The notes under the pieces were generated by a model that saw nothing but the letters and a program-made list of their open reading frames with translations, was not told the DNA's origin and made no database searches. Positions 1 through 6,167 of a stretch of DNA of 8,395 nucleotides are shown here, piece by piece. The translations under genes were made by a program, and so were the position numbers. The stretch is from NCBI GenBank assembly GCA_027038805.1, contig JALWGO010000239.1, forward strand, positions 1 to 8,395, written 5' to 3'. Within the stretch, counting starts at the first letter, position 1; each line of letters opens with the position of its first letter. Source of the DNA: Thermoprotei archaeon. Lineage in GTDB: Archaea > Thermoproteota > Thermoprotei_A > Sulfolobales > WANQ01.

Positions 1-583
1 AATACCTCTTAGTGTCTTTTCTCACTCGTTCTCTTCTCTTCTCCAATATTCTCTTTATATCGTCTGAACTGACATTGTTTTCCAATATGGATTTTATTAC
101 CTCAAGGTTTTCCTCAATATTTTTCTCATAGAAGTCTAGTACCGTGTAATCGGCTATTCTCAAGTGAAGCTTCCACTGCTTTAAATCCATCTTCTTATCC
201 TTGCATACACGCACAACCATGGTAGCGTTTTCTTCAATACTAGCCCTATAGGTTTCACCTACTAGTATGAGTGGCGAAATATAAGTCGAGGCGAAAACCA
301 GGCCTTCTGCAACCTCTACTGGTATTTCAAGCAATCGTTTTAGAAGACCAGGTAGTTCTCTAAGCTCTCCTATAGGGTATACGAGTTCCCTAAAGGGGTT
401 ACCCTCTAGATAATCTCTTAGAACAGGCCTATACTTGTGTACAAGCAATGGTGTTAAGCCGAGATTTCTATACTTAAAACGTTGTACTAGCCATACTAAA
501 CTATCCCATACACCACCTTCATCTAGGTTAAATACTACTACTCCGCGAAGATTCTTTACAATTGCAGCATACCTCGCGAACAT
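1..583 (-). CDS. Protein of unknown function, 5' part (runs off the left edge)
   Basis: An open frame of 194 codons runs on the minus strand from an ATG at 583 to the window edge with no stop, so the gene continues beyond position 1. I do not recognise the family. Residues about 14-34 form a hydrophobic strand-like stretch (GVVVFNLDEGG) followed by a probable helix. Residues about 95-109 are apolar (FASTYISPLILVG) but too short and mixed to call a membrane helix. From about residue 150 it becomes strongly charged and helical, ending in a Lys/Arg-rich segment. No Walker A, metal-binding or HTH motif is visible. ATG 583 is preferred because GAGG (plus positions 592-595) lies 8 nt upstream. An in-frame TTG at 601 is the only longer option before a stop. 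It diverges from the 666-1607 pair and may share its promoter region. Confidence 0.7.
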   Translation of the reverse strand, partial: MFARYAAIVKNLRGVVVFNLDEGGVWDSLVWLVQRFKYRNLGLTPLLVHKYRPVLRDYLEGNPFRELVYPIGELRELPGLLKRLLEIPVEVAEGLVFASTYISPLILVGETYRASIEENATMVVRVCKDKKMDLKQWKLHLRIADYTVLDFYEKNIEENLEVIKSILENNVSSDDIKRILEKRRERVRKDTKRY

Positions 584-665
584 GGCGTATTCCTCTAGCA
601 ATGTATGGTTAAACTAGGATTAATAAAGGGTGGTATGACTAGTTATTATATGGTAAGATAGGGCT
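584..665. promoter_or_regulatory. Divergent promoter region between the left-edge gene and the 666-1607 pair
   Basis: The 82-bp spacer holds an AT element, attaataa (619-626), that reads as a TATA box on either strand. On the minus strand it would start RNA near 597, giving a short leader containing the GAGG ahead of ATG 583. On the plus strand it would start RNA near 648. A second AT element, ttattata (643-650), lies only about 20 nt before the TTG at 666, closer than usual for a leaderless start. Promoter calls are by eye only. Confidence 0.4.
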
Positions 666-1079
666 TTGATCTTTGGATTCGATCCCTACAAGGAGGTTGT
701 AAAGGTTAGTGATAGAGTAGAGAAAGCCTATAACCTATTATTAGGAGCCTCTATGATAGAGAAACCCGATGATGTAGGATTAGAAGTTAGAGCATTAATA
801 GGCCCGATGTTGAAGGCTTGGTCAAAGCATAGGAGAAGAGATAAGATTATATGGACTCTTAGATTGAAGGCTTATAAAGAAATAGAGAAGAGCATAAAGC
901 ATTTGAGAAAAATACTATCAAAAACACATGAAGAGTTAGAGAAGGTGCGCTCAGACTTAGAAGAAGTACTAAGAGGACTTGAAGAAGTATTCGAAAATGG
1001 CTATGAGGAGGGAGTTGAGGAAAAGATTAGAGGGCTGGCTGACAAACTACACCGTGTAGAAGATATTCTATGGGGATAA
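666..1079 (+). CDS. Small charged coiled-coil protein, function unknown
   Basis: A 137-residue protein starts at a TTG, the only reasonable start ahead of the FGFDPY segment near the N-terminus. I do not recognise the family. Residues about 10-70 are mixed helical, with a basic patch (KHRRRDK) near 54-60. Residues about 72-137 are almost entirely Leu/Glu/Lys/Arg in a heptad-like pattern, ending ILWG, which indicates a long coiled coil. There is no signal peptide, Cys cluster or catalytic motif. It ends 3 nt before the GTG of the next gene, so the two are almost certainly co-transcribed and may form a complex. The coiled coil suggests an assembly or adaptor role, which is inference only. Confidence 0.72.
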   Translation: MIFGFDPYKEVVKVSDRVEKAYNLLLGASMIEKPDDVGLEVRALIGPMLKAWSKHRRRDKIIWTLRLKAYKEIEKSIKHLRKILSKTHEELEKVRSDLEEVLRGLEEVFENGYEEGVEEKIRGLADKLHRVEDILWG

Positions 1080-1082
1080 CAA

Positions 1083-1607
1083 GTGTTTAAGGAGAAAAAG
1101 AACGATATAGAGAAAAATATTAGCAACTGGTTGATAGAGGAGGGATTCAAGCTCGGAAAACTCGAACAGTTACCTGGAATAGAGTACAAGTGGGGCTACA
1201 ACGTCTTCGCGCCACCGCCAGTACAAGTAAACATAAAATTATTCCAGCCTAAGCCTTTTCCATCGCAAATAGTTATGATTATGGGTGTATCTTTATCCAA
1301 GGAACACCAGGAGGCTCTAGGGAAAATATCTCCCAATGAAAGGATAGAGTTCTTGTCAACGCTTTTAATAGATTTAACTAAAATATGTCCTACCTGTAGG
1401 ATAGCTGTTCAGCCAAACATGCTGGAACCTAAGGCAGTAGTGGTTACCAGGGTATTATATGAGGATAATATATCTAAGCCTCTACTAATAGACGAGATAA
1501 TTAGGCTCATAAACTGCTTCCTAGTAATAAACGCGAGTCTATGGAGAAAGTTCCCGAAAATATCAAGCAAGAAGAGGTCAAAAGAGGGTACGTTGAGCGT
1601 AATGTAG
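1083..1607 (+). CDS. DUF2299-like hypothetical protein
   Basis: A 174-residue protein starts at GTG 1083, 3 nt after the preceding stop. The N-terminal helix (NWLIEEGF, about 15-22) followed by a beta-rich region (KWGYNVFAPPPVQVNIKLF, about 36-54, then IVMIMGVSLS about 63-72), a charged helix (about 73-95) and a CPTC motif (about 102-105) resemble the small archaeal DUF2299 family. That match is from memory of the family's shape and is tentative. The two Cys of CPTC could form a disulfide or bind metal. The last 14 residues are Ser/Lys/Arg-rich (SSKKRSKEG). The last 30 nt are also the end of the convergent DUF72 gene, so the tails of both genes are read on both strands. It is co-transcribed with the coiled-coil gene; function unknown. 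Confidence 0.75.
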   Translation: MFKEKKNDIEKNISNWLIEEGFKLGKLEQLPGIEYKWGYNVFAPPPVQVNIKLFQPKPFPSQIVMIMGVSLSKEHQEALGKISPNERIEFLSTLLIDLTKICPTCRIAVQPNMLEPKAVVVTRVLYEDNISKPLLIDEIIRLINCFLVINASLWRKFPKISSKKRSKEGTLSVM

Positions 1608-2303
1608 TCTTTGTTCAAGTAGTTTTTTCATACGTCTAGCATTTTCCAACATATCGTGATTATTATTAAAGAAGACGTAGATTGCTTCTCCATTCATTCC
1701 AACTAACTTATCTGCAACTTCACTTAATTCTTCATCTGTATAGTAATGAGCATACCATAGCGTTCTCCCATGCATTCTAACATAACTATACCTACTAGTC
1801 CTAGCATAAAATACAGTCTCCGGTGAATCAACTGACACTAATGTTATCCCATTCCTTTCAGCCCACTTAACCCATCTCTCCTGAAACCATTCCCTATTCC
1901 TCCATTCTAACGCGAACCTTTCACCCAAGCCTGTAGCTGATATAAAGTTTTCAATACGTTCTATAAACCTAGGTGTTGGTTTAGCTCTAGGCGGTAACTG
2001 GAACAAGTAGAAATCAACATAAGTGTCCAAGGGCGCGAATAATCGTTTAAACTTATTCCAAGTATTTAGGGCTTTTTCGTTAAACATGAATACATGTGTT
2101 ATAAAGCGATTAACCTTTACACTCCACCTAAGATTAACTCTCCTAGTCTTCTTAGCCCAAGACTTGACCTGATTCGGGAAGGGGAAACGATAGAAGCTTG
2201 CATTTAATTCAACAGCATTTAAACCACTATTATCAACATACCATTGGAAACCATCGGGGTTCCAATCATACATCCACCCACTAGTCCCAACATAGACATG
2301 CAT
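1578..2303 (-). CDS. DUF72 (YecE-like) family protein
   Basis: A 241-residue protein with the hallmarks of DUF72, a TIM-barrel-like family of unknown activity. It opens with the GTSGW.Y signature (residues 6-12) and continues with VELNASFYRFP (31-41), QLPP (103-106 region), an EWRN...W segment (about 133-139), D159 in VSVDSPE, MHGR (177-180) and YVFFNN (209-214). The clustered acidic, Trp and Arg residues fit the conserved pocket seen in family structures. The length is typical, so the gene is intact. ATG 2303 is chosen because it directly precedes the GTSGW strand and a TATA-like attaaaatt (plus 2324-2332) lies about 25 nt upstream, which fits a leaderless transcript. It overlaps the convergent DUF2299-like gene by 30 bp. 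Substrate and role are unknown. Confidence 0.92.
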   Translation of the reverse strand: MHVYVGTSGWMYDWNPDGFQWYVDNSGLNAVELNASFYRFPFPNQVKSWAKKTRRVNLRWSVKVNRFITHVFMFNEKALNTWNKFKRLFAPLDTYVDFYLFQLPPRAKPTPRFIERIENFISATGLGERFALEWRNREWFQERWVKWAERNGITLVSVDSPETVFYARTSRYSYVRMHGRTLWYAHYYTDEELSEVADKLVGMNGEAIYVFFNNNHDMLENARRMKKLLEQRLHYAQRTLF

Positions 2304-2366
2304 GCTGGGTTCCTTTGCTAAGCAATTTTAATCTATAACATAGTATAACCCTATAGGAGATAAACT
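2304..2366. promoter_or_regulatory. Compact divergent promoters for DUF72 and glutamine amidotransferase genes
   Basis: Two core promoters are packed into 63 bp. The minus-strand TATA element occupies about 2324-2332 and would start RNA at the DUF72 ATG. On the plus strand tctataa (2332-2338) is a TATA candidate, and a Shine-Dalgarno ggaga (2356-2360) sits 6-7 nt before ATG 2367. The two TATA elements nearly touch, so both promoters may compete for TBP/TFB. Confidence 0.45.
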
Positions 2367-3185
2367 ATGTGCCGCCTACTAGGCTTCAAGACCAAAACCA
2401 CTAGACTCTTAGAGAAACCACTATACTACCTACTCCGCGCATCAAGATATGACCCATTAATCCCTGGTTCTCCAGGAGGGCATAATCACGGCTGGGGTAT
2501 AGCGTTCTACAACTCAAATAACTTATTCTACTATCGTAGCAGTAATCCGATGTATACCGAGCCCAAAATGGTAGAATTAATAGCAGGTATGAGTAGTAGT
2601 GGTCACGGTATAGTTCATATAAGGCGCGCGGGCCCAAATGAGCCCTTAGGACTAGTTCATGCCCACCCCTATGTAGCTCAAGTTAACGATACCATACTGT
2701 TTCTAGCACATAATGGTGGATTGTTTAAAGAAAAATTAGCTGGAATAGTAGGATACAAGGGCGATCTAGACAAGGTTACGGATACATTCCTCTACTTTAA
2801 ACTATTGATCAGTAAGGTAAGTGAAACCTCGCATGGCAACATAGTAGAGAGTATTATTAGCACAGTGGAAGAATTGGTAACCCGAGACCTAGTCAAGGTT
2901 AAAGACGCTAGAGGAAGAATTAAGGATTCCACGCTAAACTCTCTTATACTAGTAGTAGGTAATGATGGTTCAAGAGTCTTTGCTCTCGAAGACTGGGAGC
3001 ATATTAGTGATGAGCGGCGGAGAGAATATTATGCCATATACTATAGCAGGTATAGTGACATCGTTGTAGCGGCAAGTAGTACTATTCACAAATGGCTTAT
3101 CTCCGAGGGTTTCAAGACCTGGAAACCCAGGGCTCTCTTAGAGAAATATGTTAGCGAGCACAAGATTAGGATAATAGAGTTGTAA
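2367..3185 (+). CDS. Class II glutamine amidotransferase (Ntn hydrolase, YafJ/GATase_4 type)
   Basis: A 272-residue protein that is essentially one glutamine amidotransferase domain. This fold uses an N-terminal Cys to release ammonia from glutamine. Met is followed directly by Cys2 (MCRLLGF), the expected nucleophile after Met removal. Other family motifs are HGWGIAFY (41-48), HIRRAG (84-89), HAHPY (98-102) and AHNGG (114-118, oxyanion-hole Asn-Gly), then TDT near 138-140 in the usual place of the conserved Asp. No synthetase, phosphoribosyltransferase or isomerase domain follows, so the acceptor is unknown. Stand-alone members of this type are known in archaea and bacteria. The start is fixed by Cys2 and by the SD at 2356-2360. 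It diverges from the DUF72 gene; no partner enzyme is adjacent. Confidence 0.9.
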   Translation: MCRLLGFKTKTTRLLEKPLYYLLRASRYDPLIPGSPGGHNHGWGIAFYNSNNLFYYRSSNPMYTEPKMVELIAGMSSSGHGIVHIRRAGPNEPLGLVHAHPYVAQVNDTILFLAHNGGLFKEKLAGIVGYKGDLDKVTDTFLYFKLLISKVSETSHGNIVESIISTVEELVTRDLVKVKDARGRIKDSTLNSLILVVGNDGSRVFALEDWEHISDERRREYYAIYYSRYSDIVVAASSTIHKWLISEGFKTWKPRALLEKYVSEHKIRIIEL

Positions 3186-3198
3186 AATATTTCAGATA

Positions 3199-3270
3199 GA
3201 GAGTTCAGTATTTAGGCTGGTGGTTCTTCAGCATTTAAGCTAAGTTCCCGCTGGGCTCATCATCACTCTC
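3199..3270 (-). ncRNA. Candidate C/D box guide sRNA
   Basis: On the minus strand a perfect C box, ATGATGA (plus 3257-3263), is followed by a perfect D box, CTGA (plus 3205-3208). They are enclosed by a perfect 6-bp terminal stem, GAGAGT (3265-3270) with ACTCTC (3199-3204). One unpaired base (3264) separates stem and C box, as expected for a K-turn that binds L7Ae. Inside, a degenerate C' box reads ATGCTGA (3228-3234) or CTGAAGA (3225-3231). A possible D' CTTA follows 12 nt after the C box, giving a canonical-length D' guide. The interval from C' to D is 16-19 nt, longer than the usual 12. It fills the gap between two convergent genes and is read in the same direction as the DUF488 gene, so it could have its own promoter or be cut from that mRNA. 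I could not assign rRNA targets. Confidence 0.55.
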
Positions 3271-3278
3271 ACTAGCTT

Positions 3279-3749
3279 TCACGGTTTAAGGCTCAATAAG
3301 TTTTGTCTCTTGTGCTGGTAGACCTTGTTTCTCTCAACAATGTGTACTACGTTATATCCCATTTCAGTTAGAGTATCTGCAATAAATCTTCTATGACACT
3401 TAAACCATAGCCTCTCACTACACATTATTGCGACAAACCCATCTCTAGTCCCCTCAATTATCTCTATTAGCCTCCTAATACCTTCAAGGTATTCACGTGT
3501 TTTCATGTATTCTTCATAGCCACCACTTCGGAATCCCCCTAATAGGTCTCCAAGCCAGATATAATCTACTCCAATACTACGTAGTGTTCGAGCAAGATTT
3601 TCACGGTTAAAATAAGGGTATTTACTGGATTTAGGGAATCTTCGGACATCAACTAGTCTCCTTATATTATATTCTCTAAGTATTTCTAAAAATTCTTGTA
3701 GCGACCTATTACTGTGTCCTAAAGTGTATACTCTTTTGGTTGGGGCCAC
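3279..3749 (-). CDS. DUF488 family protein
   Basis: A 156-residue protein matching DUF488, a widespread family of unknown activity. The N-terminal TLGHSNRS (9-16) is the family signature. It is followed by LVDVRRFPKSSKYPYFN (32-48), where the Asp-Val-Arg and the run toward Pro are conserved. LGDLLGG lies at 66-72. C110-S-E, then C118-H-R (CSERLWFKCHRR, 110-121), is the paired-Cys motif typical of the family and is a possible active site or metal/redox centre. Length is normal. GTG 3749 is the only start that keeps the first strand, and AGGAGG lies 8 nt upstream. The gene begins inside the last 31 bp of the upstream reductase gene, so the two form an operon. Confidence 0.88.
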   Translation of the reverse strand: MAPTKRVYTLGHSNRSLQEFLEILREYNIRRLVDVRRFPKSSKYPYFNRENLARTLRSIGVDYIWLGDLLGGFRSGGYEEYMKTREYLEGIRRLIEIIEGTRDGFVAIMCSERLWFKCHRRFIADTLTEMGYNVVHIVERNKVYQHKRQNLLSLKP

Positions 3750-4612
3750 TTTCTAAGCCTCCTGATAAACAATGATATCCTACTGTAGTCTTCTCCACCA
3801 TAGCCGTAGAGACTTGCTAACTTATACATTTGAGTTGCGGTAGCGATTAATGGTAGGGGTTGACCCTTATAGTTGCCTGTCTTTAACCCGTATTCGAGGT
3901 CTTTTGCGGCTAGGCTCAATTTGAAGCTTGTAGGGTATTCTTCTGCTAGTAGTCGTGAATAATATTTCTTCGCGAATGCTGCGAATACAGTTTTACTTAA
4001 TATTTCGGCGAAGTATTCTGGGTTTATCCCCCAGGACTCTACTAGACCTATAGTCTCGCTTAATAATTCCAGACTAGATATTAATAGCGTGTTGAAGGCG
4101 AGTTTTAGTACCATAGCTTCTCCTATACGCTCTGAAACATGCATAATCTTTCCTAAGGCTTCGAGAACGAGCTTATTCTTTTCAATACAGTGTTTCCTAC
4201 CCGATGCTATGATTAATAATTCTCCTCTCCTCGCAACACGTGGACCTCCTAGAACTGGTGCTTCAATAAAGCATGCATCCTCTAATTCTATCTTAGTTGA
4301 GATCTCTTTGTCAATGAATGGTGTTGTAGTAGACGTGTTTATTAATGTGAAGCCCGGTTTAACACCCTTTAATAAACCATTGAACCCGTATACTATTTCT
4401 CGTAGAGCCTCGTCATCACTGACCATTACTATTACTGTATCAGTAGTTAATGCTAAGTCTCGGGGAGTCTCTACGGGTTTAACGCCTTCCCTAGCTATGC
4501 GTTCAAGCTTTTCTCTACTCCTATTCCACGCGTATACATTGAATCCCTTCTCGACGAGTCTAAGAGCCATAGAGTAACCCATATTTCCTAATCCTATAAT
4601 CCCCACCTTCAT
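3719..4612 (-). CDS. NAD(P)-dependent beta-hydroxyacid dehydrogenase (3-hydroxyisobutyrate/6-phosphogluconate dehydrogenase family)
   Basis: A 297-residue soluble reductase of the usual family length. The N-terminal Rossmann fold has GLGNMG (7-12). The second strand ends in AWNRS (28-32); Asn-Arg here suggests NADP(H) preference, as in glyoxylate/succinic-semialdehyde reductase members. EAPVLGG (118-124) is the substrate-binding loop. It carries Leu where many 3-hydroxyisobutyrate dehydrogenases have Ser, so the substrate probably differs. The catalytic Lys is K170 with N174 one turn later (VLKLAFN). KDLEYGL (237-243) followed by a Pro-containing loop is the C-terminal family signature. ATG 4612 directly precedes the first beta strand, and a TATA-like tcataataac lies about 25 nt upstream. 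It is the first gene of the operon with DUF488. Exact substrate (hydroxyisobutyrate, glyoxylate, tartronate semialdehyde or other) cannot be decided. Confidence 0.9.
   Translation of the reverse strand: MKVGIIGLGNMGYSMALRLVEKGFNVYAWNRSREKLERIAREGVKPVETPRDLALTTDTVIVMVSDDEALREIVYGFNGLLKGVKPGFTLINTSTTTPFIDKEISTKIELEDACFIEAPVLGGPRVARRGELLIIASGRKHCIEKNKLVLEALGKIMHVSERIGEAMVLKLAFNTLLISSLELLSETIGLVESWGINPEYFAEILSKTVFAAFAKKYYSRLLAEEYPTSFKLSLAAKDLEYGLKTGNYKGQPLPLIATATQMYKLASLYGYGGEDYSRISLFIRRLRKWPQPKEYTL
3758..3763 (-). promoter_or_regulatory. Strong Shine-Dalgarno for the DUF488 gene, inside the upstream coding region
   Basis: AGGAGG on the minus strand lies 8 nt before GTG 3749 and within the 3' end of the dehydrogenase gene. 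It is the best ribosome-binding site in the window and decides the DUF488 start. It implies independent or coupled translation of the second cistron. Confidence 0.7.
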
Positions 4613-4704
4613 CTCCTAGCCCACCATAAGGTTATTATGAAACGTATAGTTGAAATATCTTTGCCTAAATCATCTTATATGATAGCTTTTAGGGTGTATT
4701 ATAC
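4613..4704. promoter_or_regulatory. Divergent promoter region, dehydrogenase operon and acyl-CoA synthetase alpha
   Basis: The 92-bp spacer has a minus-strand TATA candidate near 4631-4640 for ATG 4612. On the plus strand tcttatatg (4673-4681) lies about 28 nt before TTG 4705. Both distances fit leaderless transcripts. No clear operator repeat is visible. Confidence 0.4.
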
Positions 4705-6081
4705 TTGAATGGTAAGGAATTATCAATAATATTTAACGCTAAGAGTATTGCAGTTATAGGTGCATCACCAAATACTAGGAAAGTAGGCGGCATGGTTCTT
4801 GATAGGCTTATTCGAGCAGGGTTTAAGGGCAAGATCTATCCCGTAAACCCTAAATACAATGAAATAAGAGGGTTGAAAACCTATCCTTCTGTAAAAGAGA
4901 TAAAAGATAAGATAGACTTAGCAGTTATTGCTGTCCCAGCGAAGACAGTTATAGGGGTAGTAGACGAACTAGGAGAAAAGAACGTAAAGGTAGCAGTAGT
5001 ATTATCAGCAGGATTCTCGGAATCGGGTAATAGGGAGCTAGAAGAGGAATTATTAAAACATGCTAGAAGAAGCGGGGTTAGAATAATAGGCCCTAATTGT
5101 GCTGGTATAAGTATCCCTCACCGTGGCTTACATGCTAGTTTTGAAGAACTCTTCAAGCCGGGTAGTGTAGCATTACTAGGACAGAGTGGGGCATACTTAA
5201 CAGCGCTTGCTGCAGTTTTATCAGAACGTGGTGTAGGAGTAAGTGCTTATTTGAGTCTAGGTAATCGCGTAGACGTGGGTGAGGAAGAGCTTCTAAGAGA
5301 ACTAGTAGATCACGACGAGACGAGGGTTATCGCACTATATATTGAGGGACTAAGGCAGGGGCAGGGTAAGCTCTTATTAGAGGAGGGTAGGCGTGCGGTT
5401 TCGAAAAAGCCTATTGTAGTCCATAAGGCTGGTCAAACAGAAGCAGGTGCTAGAGCTGCTTTATCCCATACTGGTAGCTTAGCTGGATCAATAGAATTAT
5501 ATCTTGCAGCCTTCAAGCAAGCAGGGTTCATTACAGTAGACGACTTAGACTTAATGGCTGATAGTGTTGAAGCCTTGGCATGGAATAGTGTTCTACCAGA
5601 GAAGCCTCCAGTAATATTAACCAATAGTGGTGGACATGGCGTAACAATAGCTGATCACTTAGAGAGACTAGGAATAAAAGTGCCACCTCTGTCAGAGGAA
5701 TTAAAGTTTAAAGTGAAGAGAGAACTTCCACCCAATGCTTCCGTATCGAACCCCATAGACATGTTAGCTGAAGGTAATGAGGAAAAATACGAGAAACTGT
5801 TATCAATACTATTAGAGGACCCAAGCGTAGGGTCAATAATTGTTATACATAATCCTCCGCCTCTAGTAGACGCATTGAATATAGCTAAAGCAATAGTGAG
5901 AACATGGGATAGCTACGATAGAAGTAAGCCCATAGTCTCCTTCTTCGCTGGCTTTAACGTAGCGGAAGCAATAAGATTTCTAAGAGAAAACAAGGTGCCA
6001 GTAGCAGTAACTCATAGAGGAGTAGCTTATGCTGTAAAAGCATTATATGAGTATGCAGGGATAAGAAAACGCTTCTTATAG
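4705..6081 (+). CDS. ADP-forming acyl-CoA synthetase (acetate--CoA ligase type), alpha subunit
   Basis: A 458-residue protein matching the alpha subunit of archaeal ADP-forming acyl-CoA synthetases, which convert acyl-CoA, ADP and phosphate into acid, CoA and ATP and so make energy from amino-acid or sugar fermentation in the cytoplasm. The N-terminal CoA-binding Rossmann domain shows SIAVIGASPN (14-23), IYPVNPKY (44-51) and the VVLSAGF segment (98-104). GPNCAGI (129-135) and GQSGA (159-163) mark the succinyl-CoA synthetase-like part. H255 in LSHTGSLAG is the expected phosphorylated His. TNSGGHGV (306-313) opens the third domain. Length is normal for a separate alpha subunit; the ATP-grasp beta subunit is absent here. 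TTG 4705 is chosen because it gives the standard short leader before SIAVIGA and has a TATA box at the right distance. The acyl specificity is not predictable. Confidence 0.93.
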   Translation: MNGKELSIIFNAKSIAVIGASPNTRKVGGMVLDRLIRAGFKGKIYPVNPKYNEIRGLKTYPSVKEIKDKIDLAVIAVPAKTVIGVVDELGEKNVKVAVVLSAGFSESGNRELEEELLKHARRSGVRIIGPNCAGISIPHRGLHASFEELFKPGSVALLGQSGAYLTALAAVLSERGVGVSAYLSLGNRVDVGEEELLRELVDHDETRVIALYIEGLRQGQGKLLLEEGRRAVSKKPIVVHKAGQTEAGARAALSHTGSLAGSIELYLAAFKQAGFITVDDLDLMADSVEALAWNSVLPEKPPVILTNSGGHGVTIADHLERLGIKVPPLSEELKFKVKRELPPNASVSNPIDMLAEGNEEKYEKLLSILLEDPSVGSIIVIHNPPPLVDALNIAKAIVRTWDSYDRSKPIVSFFAGFNVAEAIRFLRENKVPVAVTHRGVAYAVKALYEYAGIRKRFL

Positions 6082-6104
6082 TAGCTTTAACACTACACTA
6101 TTAT

Positions 6105-6167
6105 AGGGGATGATGTAACCGCCAGTGTCGGAGCAAAAAGTTATGATGTCGCTTCGCGTTCTGACTC
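6105..6167 (+). ncRNA. Weak candidate C/D box sRNA overlapping the 3' end of the regulator gene
   Basis: On the plus strand the order C-like ATGATGT (6110-6116), 12 nt, D'-like CGGA (6129-6132), 10 nt, C'-like ATGATGT (6143-6149), 11 nt, and D box CTGA (6161-6164) has nearly ideal C/D spacing. The terminal stem is weak: GGG (6106-6108) with CTC (6165-6167), including one G-U pair. C and C' both miss the last consensus A, and D' is one base off. It lies between convergent genes and overlaps the end of the 6141-6566 gene in antisense, as some archaeal sRNAs do. The C' box lies over that gene's last codons, so chance is possible. Confidence 0.28.

Noticed and set aside
435..617. 60-codon plus-strand open frame
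   Set aside because: It lies antisense within the left-edge gene, has low-complexity Ser/Thr/Pro composition, and the minus-strand frame is longer and protein-like.
671..688. ggattcgatcc resembling a tRNA T-arm
   Set aside because: No acceptor, anticodon or D-arm surrounds it, and it encodes the conserved-looking FGFDPY start of the coiled-coil protein.
1001..1189. 62-codon minus-strand open frame across the gene junction, and a similar one at 1409-1618
   Set aside because: Both are Ser/Phe/Ile-rich antisense products of the 666-1607 genes with no start signal or family resemblance.
4089..4577. 162-codon plus-strand open frame
   Set aside because: It is antisense to the dehydrogenase gene, whose motifs are unambiguous. 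The product has no recognisable pattern and is a by-product of the codon use opposite.
5433..5624. 63-codon minus-strand open frame
   Set aside because: It is wholly inside the acyl-CoA synthetase alpha gene, spanning its catalytic His region.
5686..5698. Inverted repeat cctctg/cagagg with one-base loop
   Set aside because: It lies in the middle of the acyl-CoA synthetase gene, the loop is too small for a hairpin, and no regulatory context exists.
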